The notes under the pieces: generated by a model | Told to the model about the DNA's origin: nothing | Databases searched by the model: none | The model's input: only the letters and a program-made list of their open reading frames with translations | Made by a program: the position numbers and the translations under genes | Assembly (NCBI GenBank): GCA_031422315.1 | Contig: JANOQN010000041.1 | Location: 12,811 to 76,810 of the forward strand | Direction of reading: 5' to 3' | DNA length: 64,000 nt | Source of the DNA: JANNYA01 sp031422315 | Lineage (GTDB): Bacteria; Pseudomonadota; Gammaproteobacteria; Xanthomonadales; SZUA-5 | Shown: positions 53,288-62,144 of the stretch, one piece after another | How the letters are laid out: every line of letters begins with the position of its first letter | How positions within the stretch are numbered: the stretch's first letter is position 1

Positions 53288-56227
53288 ATGAAAAATCAAA
53301 CCTTACTCTCTCAAACGATTAAATTCGTACTGCTTGGCAGCTCGCTTGCGATGCTAGCCGCTCCTGTTTTTGCGCAAAATGAAAATGCAACGACCGACGA
53401 AGATACGTTGAGTGAAGTTGTTGTAACCGGCTCACGCATTCGCCGAGCCGATGCGGAAACAGCTCAGCCAGTACTTGTCGTCACGCGTGCAGACATCGAA
53501 AAGACTGGTCTTACATCAGTGGGTGATATCGTTCAGCGTCTTGCAGAAGCGGGCCCATCGCTCAACACCCAATTCAATAACGGTGGTAACGGCGCGACAA
53601 CGATAGATCTGCGTAACTTAGGTGCAAATCGTACGTTAGTTCTACTCAATGGCCATCGTTGGGTTACACAACTAAACGGCTCTGTCGACTTAAATACTAT
53701 TCCGACGGCGATTATTGAGAGCATTGAAGTGCTAAAAGATGGCGCTTCAACCGTTTATGGTTCTGACGCAATTGCAGGCGTGATTAACATTATCACCCGT
53801 CGTGGCTACGAAGGCGCAACCGCAACAGGCTTTTATGGTCAAAACTCGGAAGGCGATGGAACACGCTACTCAAGCGACTTTACGTTTGGGATAACAAGCG
53901 ACCGTGGCAGCGCGAGCATCTCCGCAGGTTACGTTAAAGAAGAGCCGATACTAGCCGGCGATCGTACAATTTCGTCAGTACCGAACTTTGGTTTGGATCC
54001 ACGCGCTACGGGTTCCTCAACCACACCTTCTGGTCGGTACTTTGTGACTGGATTGGCTGGATCACAGACGAACTCTGCCCCTCAGTCCGGCGCAACCAAT
54101 TTACGAACCCAATATCGTCCGTTTGACGTTGCCTCAGACCTTTTCAACTTCGCTCCTGATAACTACCTGACAACTCCGCAAGAGCGGGCGTCGATCTTTG
54201 CTGAGGGCAGATACTCGATTACAGACGCAGTCGAATTTAACTCACACATTCTTTACAACAACCGCAAATCTGAACAGCTTTTAGCTTCTATTCCGGTGCT
54301 TCTCGGCAACCGCGGTTCTGGTACTGTGGCACCGACAATTACTGTTGCAGCAAATAATCCATACAACCCATTTGGCGCGCCCGTTGTAGGCCTACAACGG
54401 CGGTTTGTTGAAACAGGTGGGCGCGTATTTGAGCAAGACAACAACACCTTCCGTTTCGGCGGTGGTTTTGCTGGCGCGTTCGATGCCATGGATCGCACCT
54501 TCGATTGGGATGCGGGCTACAGCTATTCAACCAATAAAGAAACGCAACTCACATTTGGTCAGCTAAACTTGGCGCGCGTTCGTACCGCATTGAGCGCTAT
54601 CGACAACCCAGCTACACCAGGTTTTGACCCAGTTTGCGTACCAGCAGGCGCAACTACAGCCGCCACGACCATTGCTGGCTGTGTGCCACTCAACATTTTA
54701 GCGGGCGTAGGTGGAATCACGCCAGCAATGCTGAACTACGTGACGTTTACCGGTATCGACAAAACCGAAACCGAAAGCACAAACATGTTTGCTAACTTGT
54801 CAGGCACGGTGGTTGAGCTTCCAGCAGGGCCGCTCGGCTTTGCAGTTGGCTATGAATATCGCAAAGAAAACGGTCGCGATATTCCTGATGCGATTACCGC
54901 AGCTGGCGAAACAACTGGCAATGCGCGGTTACCAACCGGCGGTGGATTCAATTTGAAGGAAGTCTATACAGAATTCCTAATCCCCGTTTTGGCTGACGCG
55001 CCATTTGCCGAATTGCTGGAAGTTCGCCTCGCCGGTCGCTATTCGGATTACAACACATTCGGCAATACCAGCAACTTCTCCGGTGGCTTTCAGTGGAAAC
55101 CGATAAGCGATCTTAAAATTCGCGGCAACTATAACCAAGGATTCCGTGCACCGACAATCTCAGAACTGTTTGCCGGTGTTTCTGATAACTTCCCGCAAAT
55201 TGCAGATCCTTGCCTTTCGGGAACGTTTGGCGGACGCGCGCGCGCTAATGCTGAGACAATCACCCGATGTAATGCTGGGTTCGGTGGTCTGCCGCCTGTG
55301 CCTGTTTTGACAGCGCCTACAGCAGCGGTCCCAAATGGACTTGGCCCAGTCCAAAGCAATGGACAAATTCGCACCCAGACTGGCGGTTTTGCAGGTTTAA
55401 CGCCTGAAGAAAGCAAAGGCTTCACTTTCGGTTTTGTTTATAGCCCAGAATATCTGGCTGGATTTGACGTTGCAGTTGACTATTTCGACATATCCATCGA
55501 CAACGTTATCGGAGGGCGCGCGGCGGGCACCTTGTTGTCTAACTGCTACGTAAATTCAAATGTCCAAGCGTGTCAACGTATCAGTCGAAATTCTTCAACT
55601 TCGGAAATTTCCAACATCTTGGCAGTTGGTGAAAACGTAGGCTTTAATGACATTAGGGGAGTTGATTTTGGTGTTGGCTACAAACTGCCAGAATTTGATT
55701 TCGGTCAGTTTACAGCCAGAATTGACAGCACTTACTTTATAGAAGATACCAGCCAGAACTTGGGCTTCAATAATGTTGCCCCATTTGACTATGCTTTCAA
55801 TAATCCAGTCAACAACAACGTTGCCGTTTACGGCGGCCGCGGCGGTACGACCAATAGACTCAAGTCAAATTTAGGCGTTGACTGGGTGCTTGGCGAATGG
55901 AGCGTCAATTGGAACTCGCGTTTCACTTCGGGCTTTCGTGAAGGCTGTACAGCGGCATACCTATCGCTTGCTCCGCAACTTTGCAGTAATCCAACAAATA
56001 GAAGCACCCTCAATTCTGCAGATCCGCAGAATCAAGTGGGTGGTGTTACCTACCACGATGTCAGCGTAGCTTATGCTGCTGAGTGGGACGCAACTATCCG
56101 CGTTGGTATTAAGAACGTTTTCGAGAAGGATCCACCAGCACAGCTGACTACGTTCGCAAATAGCTTTGACCCCGCCTATGAAGTGCCTGGTTCGTTCTAT
56201 TACTTGAGCTACAACCAAAAGTTTTAA
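53288..56227 (+). CDS. TonB-dependent outer membrane receptor, paralogue of the one at 15355-18255
   Basis: A 979-residue outer-membrane receptor. The signal peptide ends near APVFAQ; a TonB-box-like LSEVVVTGS and plug motifs NLGANRTLVLLNGHR and VLKDGASTVYGSDAIAGVIN follow. The barrel ends ...YLSYNQKF. ATG 53288 begins a normal signal peptide; the frame is open 29 codons further upstream. It shares with the other receptor the EPI-AGDR loop, NLFNFAPDNYL-TTPQER-like and YSPEYLAGFD segments, so the two are clear paralogues. Ligand unknown. It is a single-gene unit ended by a strong hairpin. Confidence 0.95.
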   Translation: MKNQTLLSQTIKFVLLGSSLAMLAAPVFAQNENATTDEDTLSEVVVTGSRIRRADAETAQPVLVVTRADIEKTGLTSVGDIVQRLAEAGPSLNTQFNNGGNGATTIDLRNLGANRTLVLLNGHRWVTQLNGSVDLNTIPTAIIESIEVLKDGASTVYGSDAIAGVINIITRRGYEGATATGFYGQNSEGDGTRYSSDFTFGITSDRGSASISAGYVKEEPILAGDRTISSVPNFGLDPRATGSSTTPSGRYFVTGLAGSQTNSAPQSGATNLRTQYRPFDVASDLFNFAPDNYLTTPQERASIFAEGRYSITDAVEFNSHILYNNRKSEQLLASIPVLLGNRGSGTVAPTITVAANNPYNPFGAPVVGLQRRFVETGGRVFEQDNNTFRFGGGFAGAFDAMDRTFDWDAGYSYSTNKETQLTFGQLNLARVRTALSAIDNPATPGFDPVCVPAGATTAATTIAGCVPLNILAGVGGITPAMLNYVTFTGIDKTETESTNMFANLSGTVVELPAGPLGFAVGYEYRKENGRDIPDAITAAGETTGNARLPTGGGFNLKEVYTEFLIPVLADAPFAELLEVRLAGRYSDYNTFGNTSNFSGGFQWKPISDLKIRGNYNQGFRAPTISELFAGVSDNFPQIADPCLSGTFGGRARANAETITRCNAGFGGLPPVPVLTAPTAAVPNGLGPVQSNGQIRTQTGGFAGLTPEESKGFTFGFVYSPEYLAGFDVAVDYFDISIDNVIGGRAAGTLLSNCYVNSNVQACQRISRNSSTSEISNILAVGENVGFNDIRGVDFGVGYKLPEFDFGQFTARIDSTYFIEDTSQNLGFNNVAPFDYAFNNPVNNNVAVYGGRGGTTNRLKSNLGVDWVLGEWSVNWNSRFTSGFREGCTAAYLSLAPQLCSNPTNRSTLNSADPQNQVGGVTYHDVSVAYAAEWDATIRVGIKNVFEKDPPAQLTTFANSFDPAYEVPGSFYYLSYNQKF

Positions 56228-56238
56228 AGCACTAGTGA

Positions 56239-56276
56239 GTAAACAAAAAGGGGCCGAAAGGCCCCTTTTTGTTTAC
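56239..56276 (+). terminator. Perfect 17-bp bidirectional terminator
   Basis: GTAAACAAAAAGGGGCC, loop GAAA, then GGCCCCTTTTTGTTTAC: a perfect stem with a GNRA tetraloop and a T-run on either strand. It lies 11 bases after the TonB receptor stop and 24 bases before the convergent hemD end, so it serves both genes. Confidence 0.95.
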
Positions 56277-56300
56277 GAATGCATAAATTTAATATGCGAT

Positions 56301-57029
56301 TTAAGGTGAATAGCTAAATGGAACGTTTGAAAACGCACGCAAATTCCTCATTCGAAAACCCTCTTCCGACAAACTCACACACTGCAACCCCGTCATGCTT
56401 AATGAAAGCGCTAAATTTCTCACTCTTTCACTCGGCAAAATCAGCGCTGTCTGAAGCGGCAAACCCGCGTCCACCAAAGCCTGCAACTGAGCACCACTGC
56501 CCACATCCACACAGTAAACCAATTGAAGTCGTTTCCGTTCTAACGCATCCATTGGAACGCGAATACGCCGGTAAGCTTCGATGATAGAAACCTCCGCTCC
56601 GCGAGCGCTCAGGCCATCTAAAAGTATCGCCAGTGCATCAGGCGCTTGAATTAGACAAAAGCGGTGCCCGTTCAACGATTCGGGAAGCAAATCGAGCAAT
56701 GCTTGCGCGCCTTCACTTTGGCTCGGAAAGCGAACATTGTGCGGCTCTAATGCTTTGGCCGTGCCTGCACCAACGGCCATCAAAGCGTGCTGGCTTAAGC
56801 TATCAGGGCAATGCAATTGCACCGCGCGTGCGGCGACCTGGCTGGAAAATATCAGCGTAGCGTTGGGAGCAACGGCCGCCAATGCTTCACGTAGCTGTAC
56901 GCGCTCAGCTAGCTCCACCCGTAACATAGATCGGTGCCAAACTTCCAATCCTAGCTGCGCGGCTTTCGCACAAAAATCCGCGCTGGGCAGCTCTACCCGT
57001 GCAACTAAAAGCGTTTCAATGGCTGCCAT
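56301..57029 (-). CDS. hemD: Uroporphyrinogen-III synthase
   Basis: A 242-residue HEM4-domain protein that closes hydroxymethylbilane to uroporphyrinogen III in haem synthesis. Visible family features: LIFSSQVAARAV, LMAVGAGTAKALE, FPSQSEGAQALLDLLPE and ALILPSERVRNLAL. Sequence conservation in HemD is low, so the fold pattern carries the call. hemC, its usual neighbour, is absent. It overlaps the end of the upstream amidase gene by 14 bases, an unusual partnership. Confidence 0.87.
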   Translation of the reverse strand: MAAIETLLVARVELPSADFCAKAAQLGLEVWHRSMLRVELAERVQLREALAAVAPNATLIFSSQVAARAVQLHCPDSLSQHALMAVGAGTAKALEPHNVRFPSQSEGAQALLDLLPESLNGHRFCLIQAPDALAILLDGLSARGAEVSIIEAYRRIRVPMDALERKRLQLVYCVDVGSGAQLQALVDAGLPLQTALILPSERVRNLALSLSMTGLQCVSLSEEGFRMRNLRAFSNVPFSYSP

Positions 57030-58356
57030 TAGAATACTTGGGCGAGCGGATCAACGCAGCTTCAAATGCCGCCGCCAATGCCAATAGGCTCAGATCATTG
57101 CCCGGGGCGGCGATAATTTGTAGCCCAACTGGTAATCCTGCATGCGGCTGAATCGGCAGCGATATCGCCGGGCAGCCGGCCATATTCGCTAAACTGGTCA
57201 AATCCGCCTGATTTGCTGGTGCCTGTACGCCGTGTGGAAAAGGCTGCTGCGGCGTGGTGGGCGTCAGGATAAAATCTACTTCATCAAAGCAGCGTAATAG
57301 CCGCGCTGCCGCTTCGTCGATTTTTTGATAGGCGCGTGCTAAATCGAGCGCGGATTTAGCGGATGGAAAAGCAAGCATGGCTTGCAAACGCTTTGATAGC
57401 TGATCGAAATGAGGTGAGTGTACGATTGCCATATCAGCTTCAGTGGCCAGCAAACCGGCTCTTCGATAATGCCCAAAGTCAAAGCCATCAAGTGATAACT
57501 CGAGACTTTGAAACCCAGCGGTGTGCAGCCGATTGCGTGCATCGGCAAAGCTTGCGGCAATGCCAGGCTCTACGCCGTGGCTGGCCAATTCACTCAGTGC
57601 GCCAATTCGCGCATTCGCAACTTGGTTTTGATTGATTTCCGGCAGCGGCCCTGCGCTCAAAAATGCGAGCAAAATGACTGCATCGCGCACGCTGTGGGTC
57701 AATACACCGACGTGATCCAAGCGCGTACACGCGGTGACTAAGCCGCTGCGGCGTATCAGATCAAAGCTAGGCTTGAAGCCGACTATGCCGCAATACGCCG
57801 CCGGAATGCGCACCGAGCCCATGGTGTCGGTTCCGAGCGCGGCAACGCACAAACCGGCCGCAACTGCAGCGGCCGAGCCGCCACTGCTGCCGCCTGGGGT
57901 AAAGCCATGTCTGAGCGGGTTGTGGCAGTCGCCAAAGTCAGCGTTGGCATTATCAGCACCCAGCGCGCCCTCATTAAGATTGAGCTTGCCGAGCAGCACC
58001 GCGCCGGCTTTGCGCAACCTGGCCACACAGTGCGCATCTAATGCGGAAACGTTTGATTTAAGTGCTGCAGTTCCTGCCGTGGTGACTTGCCCTTGCACGT
58101 CAATATTGTCTTTTATGGCTAACGGGATGCCGTCAAGCTTGCCTAAACTTTGCCCTTGCGCGCGCCGCTGATCCGAGGCGATCGCCTGCGCGCGTGCGCT
58201 TTGCGCTGCTACTGAAATATAGGCATTGGTTTTGTGCGCATCCACCGCAATACGTTGAAGGTAATAGTTGGTCAGCTCAAGCGCGCTGAGTGAACCGGCT
58301 GCAAGTGCGTCCGCGGCTTGGCTGATGGTTAGTTTGGCAATACCAGAATCGGGCAT
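57016..58356 (-). CDS. Amidase signature family hydrolase
   Basis: A 446-residue Ser-cisSer-Lys amidase. Lys82 lies in PLAIKDNID, the Gly/Ser-rich signature GGSSGGS is at 155-161, and the nucleophile Ser181 lies in TDTMGSVRIPA. The usual motif is TDTGGSIR, so one oxyanion-loop Gly is Met here; the catalytic residues remain. C-terminal TSLANMAGCPAISLP and GLPVGLQIIAAPG are typical. It may be a general amidase (AtzF/GatA-like), but no gatB or gatC lies nearby and the substrate is unknown. It is followed by hemD with a 14-base overlap. Confidence 0.9.
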   Translation of the reverse strand: MPDSGIAKLTISQAADALAAGSLSALELTNYYLQRIAVDAHKTNAYISVAAQSARAQAIASDQRRAQGQSLGKLDGIPLAIKDNIDVQGQVTTAGTAALKSNVSALDAHCVARLRKAGAVLLGKLNLNEGALGADNANADFGDCHNPLRHGFTPGGSSGGSAAAVAAGLCVAALGTDTMGSVRIPAAYCGIVGFKPSFDLIRRSGLVTACTRLDHVGVLTHSVRDAVILLAFLSAGPLPEINQNQVANARIGALSELASHGVEPGIAASFADARNRLHTAGFQSLELSLDGFDFGHYRRAGLLATEADMAIVHSPHFDQLSKRLQAMLAFPSAKSALDLARAYQKIDEAAARLLRCFDEVDFILTPTTPQQPFPHGVQAPANQADLTSLANMAGCPAISLPIQPHAGLPVGLQIIAAPGNDLSLLALAAAFEAALIRSPKYSNGSH

Positions 58357-58382
58357 AAGTTGTAGAGATTAAGTAAACCGGA

Positions 58383-59225
58383 CTAATGACTGCGCATGCG
58401 AGCGCGATAGCGCTGCGAAACAGAAAGCTGGAAGCTAATCTTCGCTAGCAGCACCTTTTCATCGGTAGGCTTGCTGACCATATCGTTGGCGCCTGCGCGC
58501 ATCAGTGCGACTTGATTTGCCACGTTGTCATCGCCGGTCATAACAATAATCGGCATTTCGCCTTTGCCAAGCCCAATGCGCGAGCGGACCTCTTCCAGAA
58601 GCTCTTTGCCGGTTAAATCACCCTTTAAGTAAACGTCCGTCAACACCAAATCGCATAGCGGTTCGCCGGCTTTTTTGGCGGCTTCAATGTGCGCTAAGCC
58701 CTCTTCCACCGTTACAAAATGCACCACCTTTAAGCCGTGTTTTTCTAACGCCTTACGCGTTGCAAGCGCGACCACTCTGGAGTCTTCAATATACAAAATA
58801 GTGCCGAGTGCCGTTGTAGATGGCCGAATGTATCCGCGAATAAACGAGCCCAATGCATCGGGGCCGAGTGATTTATCGAAGTAATCAGTAATATCGTGAC
58901 TCACTTCTCGCGTCTGTAAGCGCGAATCGGCATCACCGCTCACCACGATAATCGGAATGTAGGCTTGCGGTGAGTTTTGTCGAACGTATCTGGCCAGCTC
59001 AAAACCATCTATATCGGGTAGACGCAGCGAAGTGGTCAGCAAATCAACCACGCCAGCACCTAGCGCAGCTTTCGCCTCTTCGCCAGTTGCGCAGGATATA
59101 ATTGTGGCCCCAGGTAGCTCACGCGCGAGCACGGCTTCAATAAGTTTTCGGACGACTTTTGAGCCATCGACCACCAGAACTCTCGGCGTTTCACTGCTGA
59201 CATGCTTTGTAACTGTTGCTTCCAC
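58383..59225 (-). CDS. Response regulator with two receiver domains, the first degenerate
   Basis: A 280-residue protein made of two REC domains and no output domain. REC1 (about 14-130) has Asp20 but lacks the second acidic residue (VVDG), and Ser66 stands where the phospho-Asp should be (DLLTTSLRLP). REC2 (about 141-275) has Glu147-Asp148, phospho-acceptor Asp197 in LVLTDVYLKG, and the switch Lys in VSKPTD. REC2 should be phosphorylated; REC1 is probably a docking or regulatory domain. The start is a GTG with no strong RBS. Single transcription unit between ppiD and the amidase gene; the histidine kinase partner is not in the window. Confidence 0.9.
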   Translation of the reverse strand: MEATVTKHVSSETPRVLVVDGSKVVRKLIEAVLARELPGATIISCATGEEAKAALGAGVVDLLTTSLRLPDIDGFELARYVRQNSPQAYIPIIVVSGDADSRLQTREVSHDITDYFDKSLGPDALGSFIRGYIRPSTTALGTILYIEDSRVVALATRKALEKHGLKVVHFVTVEEGLAHIEAAKKAGEPLCDLVLTDVYLKGDLTGKELLEEVRSRIGLGKGEMPIIVMTGDDNVANQVALMRAGANDMVSKPTDEKVLLAKISFQLSVSQRYRARMRSH

Positions 59226-59329
59226 CGAAAACCCGCGACTGGCAATAATTCGCTAAGGGTACCGTGCTTCAGTGCCACTTAGCGACTATCACACTCAGAA
59301 TTTACGCGAATTGTGTAACTGATTACTGA

Positions 59330-61246
59330 TTATTGATCCGCCAAGCGATCTTCATGCACTGTCACTTCTGTGCGAGCGCGAATTGCTTTTTGCAAGCCAA
59401 AGTACTCGGCTGCGCTGCGCTCGCTCTTGAGCTGCGTGCGGATGGATTCGCGCGATGCTGTGTCGATAGATTTCGGGTCGGCATCTTTGACGGCGGTCAG
59501 CTCGACGATAGAAACGCGATCCTGGCCTTGCGCAGTGGTGAAATAAACAGGTTTCGAACCCGCTACAAACGCGCTTTTAAAGACATCGGCAGTCAGCTCA
59601 GGCGCGCGATTGACTGAATTGCGACCTGCGCCTGGAACGGCTTCTACGGTTTTGCTATTCGCTGTAGCAACGGCGGCAAACGCTTTACCGCCGCGAATTT
59701 CAGCTAAAATCGCGTCGGCTTTGGCTTTTAGTGCTTTAGCTTGGCGCTCCGAACTAAGCAATGCGGTAATTTCAGCCTTAACTTCGGCAATCGGCCTGGG
59801 CTCGGATTTCTTATGTTCTGCCATGCGAAACACTACCCCGTCATTCTCACCAAGCTTGACCAGCGCGCTGTTTTGCGCGTCTTTGATAATACGATCAGCG
59901 AACGCGACTTTTAGAAACTCTTGGTTCTGCGCGAGTGGATCGGCGCCACCAACGCGGGTAATCAAGCCGGTTTTCACCGTGGTTAATCCCAGTTCTTTCG
60001 CGGCGCTTTGCAAGGTTTGCGGGTCGCGCTGGCTAATATCGACCAATTTGCCAGTCATTTGGTTATAGGCTCGACTCAATTCTTCGATTTTAACTTCGCC
60101 TTCAAGTTCGGCGCGCGCCTCTTCAAAGGACTTGCCGCGCTCAGCTTCGATAGCCGCCAGCTTAATGACGTGGTAGCCATCGTCCGTCAGCACCGGATCG
60201 GAAATTTCATTAACCTGCATCGAAAAAAGCTTGGCTTCAAACGCAGGCTGAGTTACGCCTTTTTCGAGCATGCCCAAATCACCACCGCCCGCAGCGGAGC
60301 CTAAATCTTTCGATTCAGCGCGCGCAATCGCATCAAAGTCTTCCCCTGCGCGCGCGCGAACGGCGATCGCGAGCGCTTTTTCTGAGGCGGCTTTTTGCGC
60401 TTCAGGCGCCGCGCTTGCACCACCTTCCACTTCGATCAGAACGTGCGCAGCCTGCCGCAATTCTGGGGTTTTAAAGCGTGTGGCTTGCTGTGTATAGCGT
60501 TCTTTCAACAGCGCCTCAGTGATTTCGGCGGGTTTAAGCATGCTCGGCTGAATCCGCAGATACTCAAAATCAGCCTGTTCCTGGCTCATGAATTTTGCGG
60601 TATTTGCATCGTAGTAAGTTTTGATTTCGGTTTCAGACGGCGCAACCGCTACGGGCAAGTCATTCGTGTCGACAGAAAAAACGTTGAAATCACGGGTTTG
60701 ATCGCGCAGCTTGATGAATTCATCGACTTCTCGATCCGTCACTAAGCCGGTTTCCATCAACGCGCTTGGCAAAACATTGCTCTGATATTCTTCACGCAGT
60801 GATTGCACAAATTCGGCTTCCGAAGTTCGATTCTGGCTCAAAATCTGCTGATACAGCGCTTTATCAAACTTGCCGTCGGTTTGAAAATACGGCATGGCTG
60901 CAATTTGTTTTTGCAGCGTAGGTAGCGAAGGCACCAAACCGGCATCCGCTGCACCTTGGCGAATCAGCTCTTGATCAACTAGGCGATCTAAGAATTCGCG
61001 TTTTTTTTCAAGCGTGTCAAAGCTAGCTTGATCTTGCCCAGCTTGCTGAAGCTGCGTGGTGTAGCGGCTCCAGGCCTGCGAAAATCGCTCTGGCGGAATA
61101 GGGAAATCGCCAACTTTAGCAACTGAGTTGTCCATGGTAGACAGCTCGTACCCTTGAATACCTGACAGACCAATGAGCAGTGCTAAAAAACCGAGCACTA
61201 CAATAGCGATCCAACCTGAGGATTTTTCCCGCAAAGCTTCGAGCAT
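59330..61246 (-). CDS. ppiD: Periplasmic folding chaperone PpiD
   Basis: The 638-residue membrane-anchored SurA/PpiD-type chaperone begins MLEALREKSSGWIAIVVLG with a membrane helix at about 12-32. A SurA_N-type chaperone region follows, with a parvulin domain at about 260-370 (QAAHVLIEV, then GGDLGMLEKGVTQPAFEAKLF and DDGYHVIKLAAIE). A second PpiC-like or chaperone region makes up the C-terminus. It assists outer-membrane and secreted protein folding at the Sec translocon. It is the last of the hupB-tRNA-tRNA-ppiD group, the order seen in Xanthomonadales. Confidence 0.95.
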   Translation of the reverse strand: MLEALREKSSGWIAIVVLGFLALLIGLSGIQGYELSTMDNSVAKVGDFPIPPERFSQAWSRYTTQLQQAGQDQASFDTLEKKREFLDRLVDQELIRQGAADAGLVPSLPTLQKQIAAMPYFQTDGKFDKALYQQILSQNRTSEAEFVQSLREEYQSNVLPSALMETGLVTDREVDEFIKLRDQTRDFNVFSVDTNDLPVAVAPSETEIKTYYDANTAKFMSQEQADFEYLRIQPSMLKPAEITEALLKERYTQQATRFKTPELRQAAHVLIEVEGGASAAPEAQKAASEKALAIAVRARAGEDFDAIARAESKDLGSAAGGGDLGMLEKGVTQPAFEAKLFSMQVNEISDPVLTDDGYHVIKLAAIEAERGKSFEEARAELEGEVKIEELSRAYNQMTGKLVDISQRDPQTLQSAAKELGLTTVKTGLITRVGGADPLAQNQEFLKVAFADRIIKDAQNSALVKLGENDGVVFRMAEHKKSEPRPIAEVKAEITALLSSERQAKALKAKADAILAEIRGGKAFAAVATANSKTVEAVPGAGRNSVNRAPELTADVFKSAFVAGSKPVYFTTAQGQDRVSIVELTAVKDADPKSIDTASRESIRTQLKSERSAAEYFGLQKAIRARTEVTVHEDRLADQ

Positions 61247-61348
61247 GGCGACCTACAACCGTTTTAAATTTGGAAGCAATAAGAAACTGCTTCATGCAAT
61301 TTCTGATCGCAGAAAAAACAACGGCACCACGTGGGTGCCGGTGTCGAT

Positions 61349-61425
61349 TGGCGGAGCGGACGGGGCTCGAACCCGCGACCCCCGGCGTGACAGGCCGGTA
61401 TTCTAACCGACTGAACTACCGCTCC
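61349..61425 (-). tRNA. tRNA-Asp (anticodon GUC)
   Basis: On the minus strand the gene starts GGAGCGGTAGTTCAGTCGGT, has the anticodon loop CTGTCAC (GUC), and a T arm with GGTTCGAGCC. It ends GCTCC-G-CCA, with the CCA encoded. The cloverleaf acceptor pairing is perfect (GGAGC with GCTCC). It lies 102 bases upstream of ppiD. Confidence 0.97.
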
Positions 61426-61510
61426 ATGGACTGCTGCAGTGCCCTAGTGTCACTTGGCGTCTGCTTGAACCGCGAACATTAACGTTTGCTTCGTGAACGC
61501 GGGCTGATGT

Positions 61511-61585
61511 TGGTGGGTGCTGAGAGGATCGAACTCCCGACCAACGCCTTGTAAGGGCGCCGCTCTACCGCTGAGCTAAGCACCC
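61511..61585 (-). tRNA. tRNA-Val (anticodon UAC)
   Basis: On the minus strand it begins GGGTGCTTAGCTCAGCGGTA, the anticodon loop is CTTACAA (UAC), and the T arm has AGTTCGATCC. The 3' end is GCACCC-A-CCA with an encoded CCA. It sits between hupB and tRNA-Asp. Confidence 0.97.
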
Positions 61586-61635
61586 GAAAAACTCGGTGCC
61601 GCCGACATCAACTGCGACTACAGGTAAAGCTAGTT

Positions 61636-61908
61636 TTAGTTAACTGCGTCTTTCAGTGCTTTACCGGCTTTGAAAGCAGGCGCTTTAGAAGCTTTGATCT
61701 TGATCACTTCTTTCGTCTTAGGATTACGGCCGGTACGGGCTTTGCGCTTGCGCACTTCGAAGGTACCGAAACCAACCAGCGTTACGCTGTCGCCGCTTTT
61801 CAGGGCAGCTGTTACGGAATCGATGAATGCATCAAGCGCCGCGGCAGCGACAGTTTTCGTCAATTCAGCGGCTTCTGCCATTGCGGTTACTAATTCTGTT
61901 TTTTTCAT
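61636..61908 (-). CDS. hupB: DNA-binding protein HU
   Basis: A 90-residue nucleoid protein: MKKTELVTAMAEAAELTKTV, then GDSVTLVGFGTFEVRKRKAR and the DNA-arm GRNPKTKEVIKIKASKAPAF, ending GKALKDAVN. All HU landmarks are present. ATG 61908 has AGGA upstream; the frame is open 13 codons further. In relatives lon lies immediately upstream of hupB, but here tdh does, so the synteny is broken on that side. The two tRNA genes follow. Confidence 0.97.
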   Translation of the reverse strand: MKKTELVTAMAEAAELTKTVAAAALDAFIDSVTAALKSGDSVTLVGFGTFEVRKRKARTGRNPKTKEVIKIKASKAPAFKAGKALKDAVN

Positions 61909-62144
61909 GGGTTTGATTCCTAAGTAAGTAAGGCAGCGAACAAACACTGCGTTGGAACTGACAAGAGACTTTCCTGCTTAAACGCAGTCACAGCCTGAAA
62001 AAGCTTCGGCTTTATACCCGCTCAATTTACTTGTAGCAACAGGTTTTTTGATTTTTATCCAAACTTGGCACTACTTTCGCAATTTCGTTGCGGGTCTATT
62101 TGATTTCAAACCCCAAAAAGGCCGCTTTGACATCAAACTCGATT

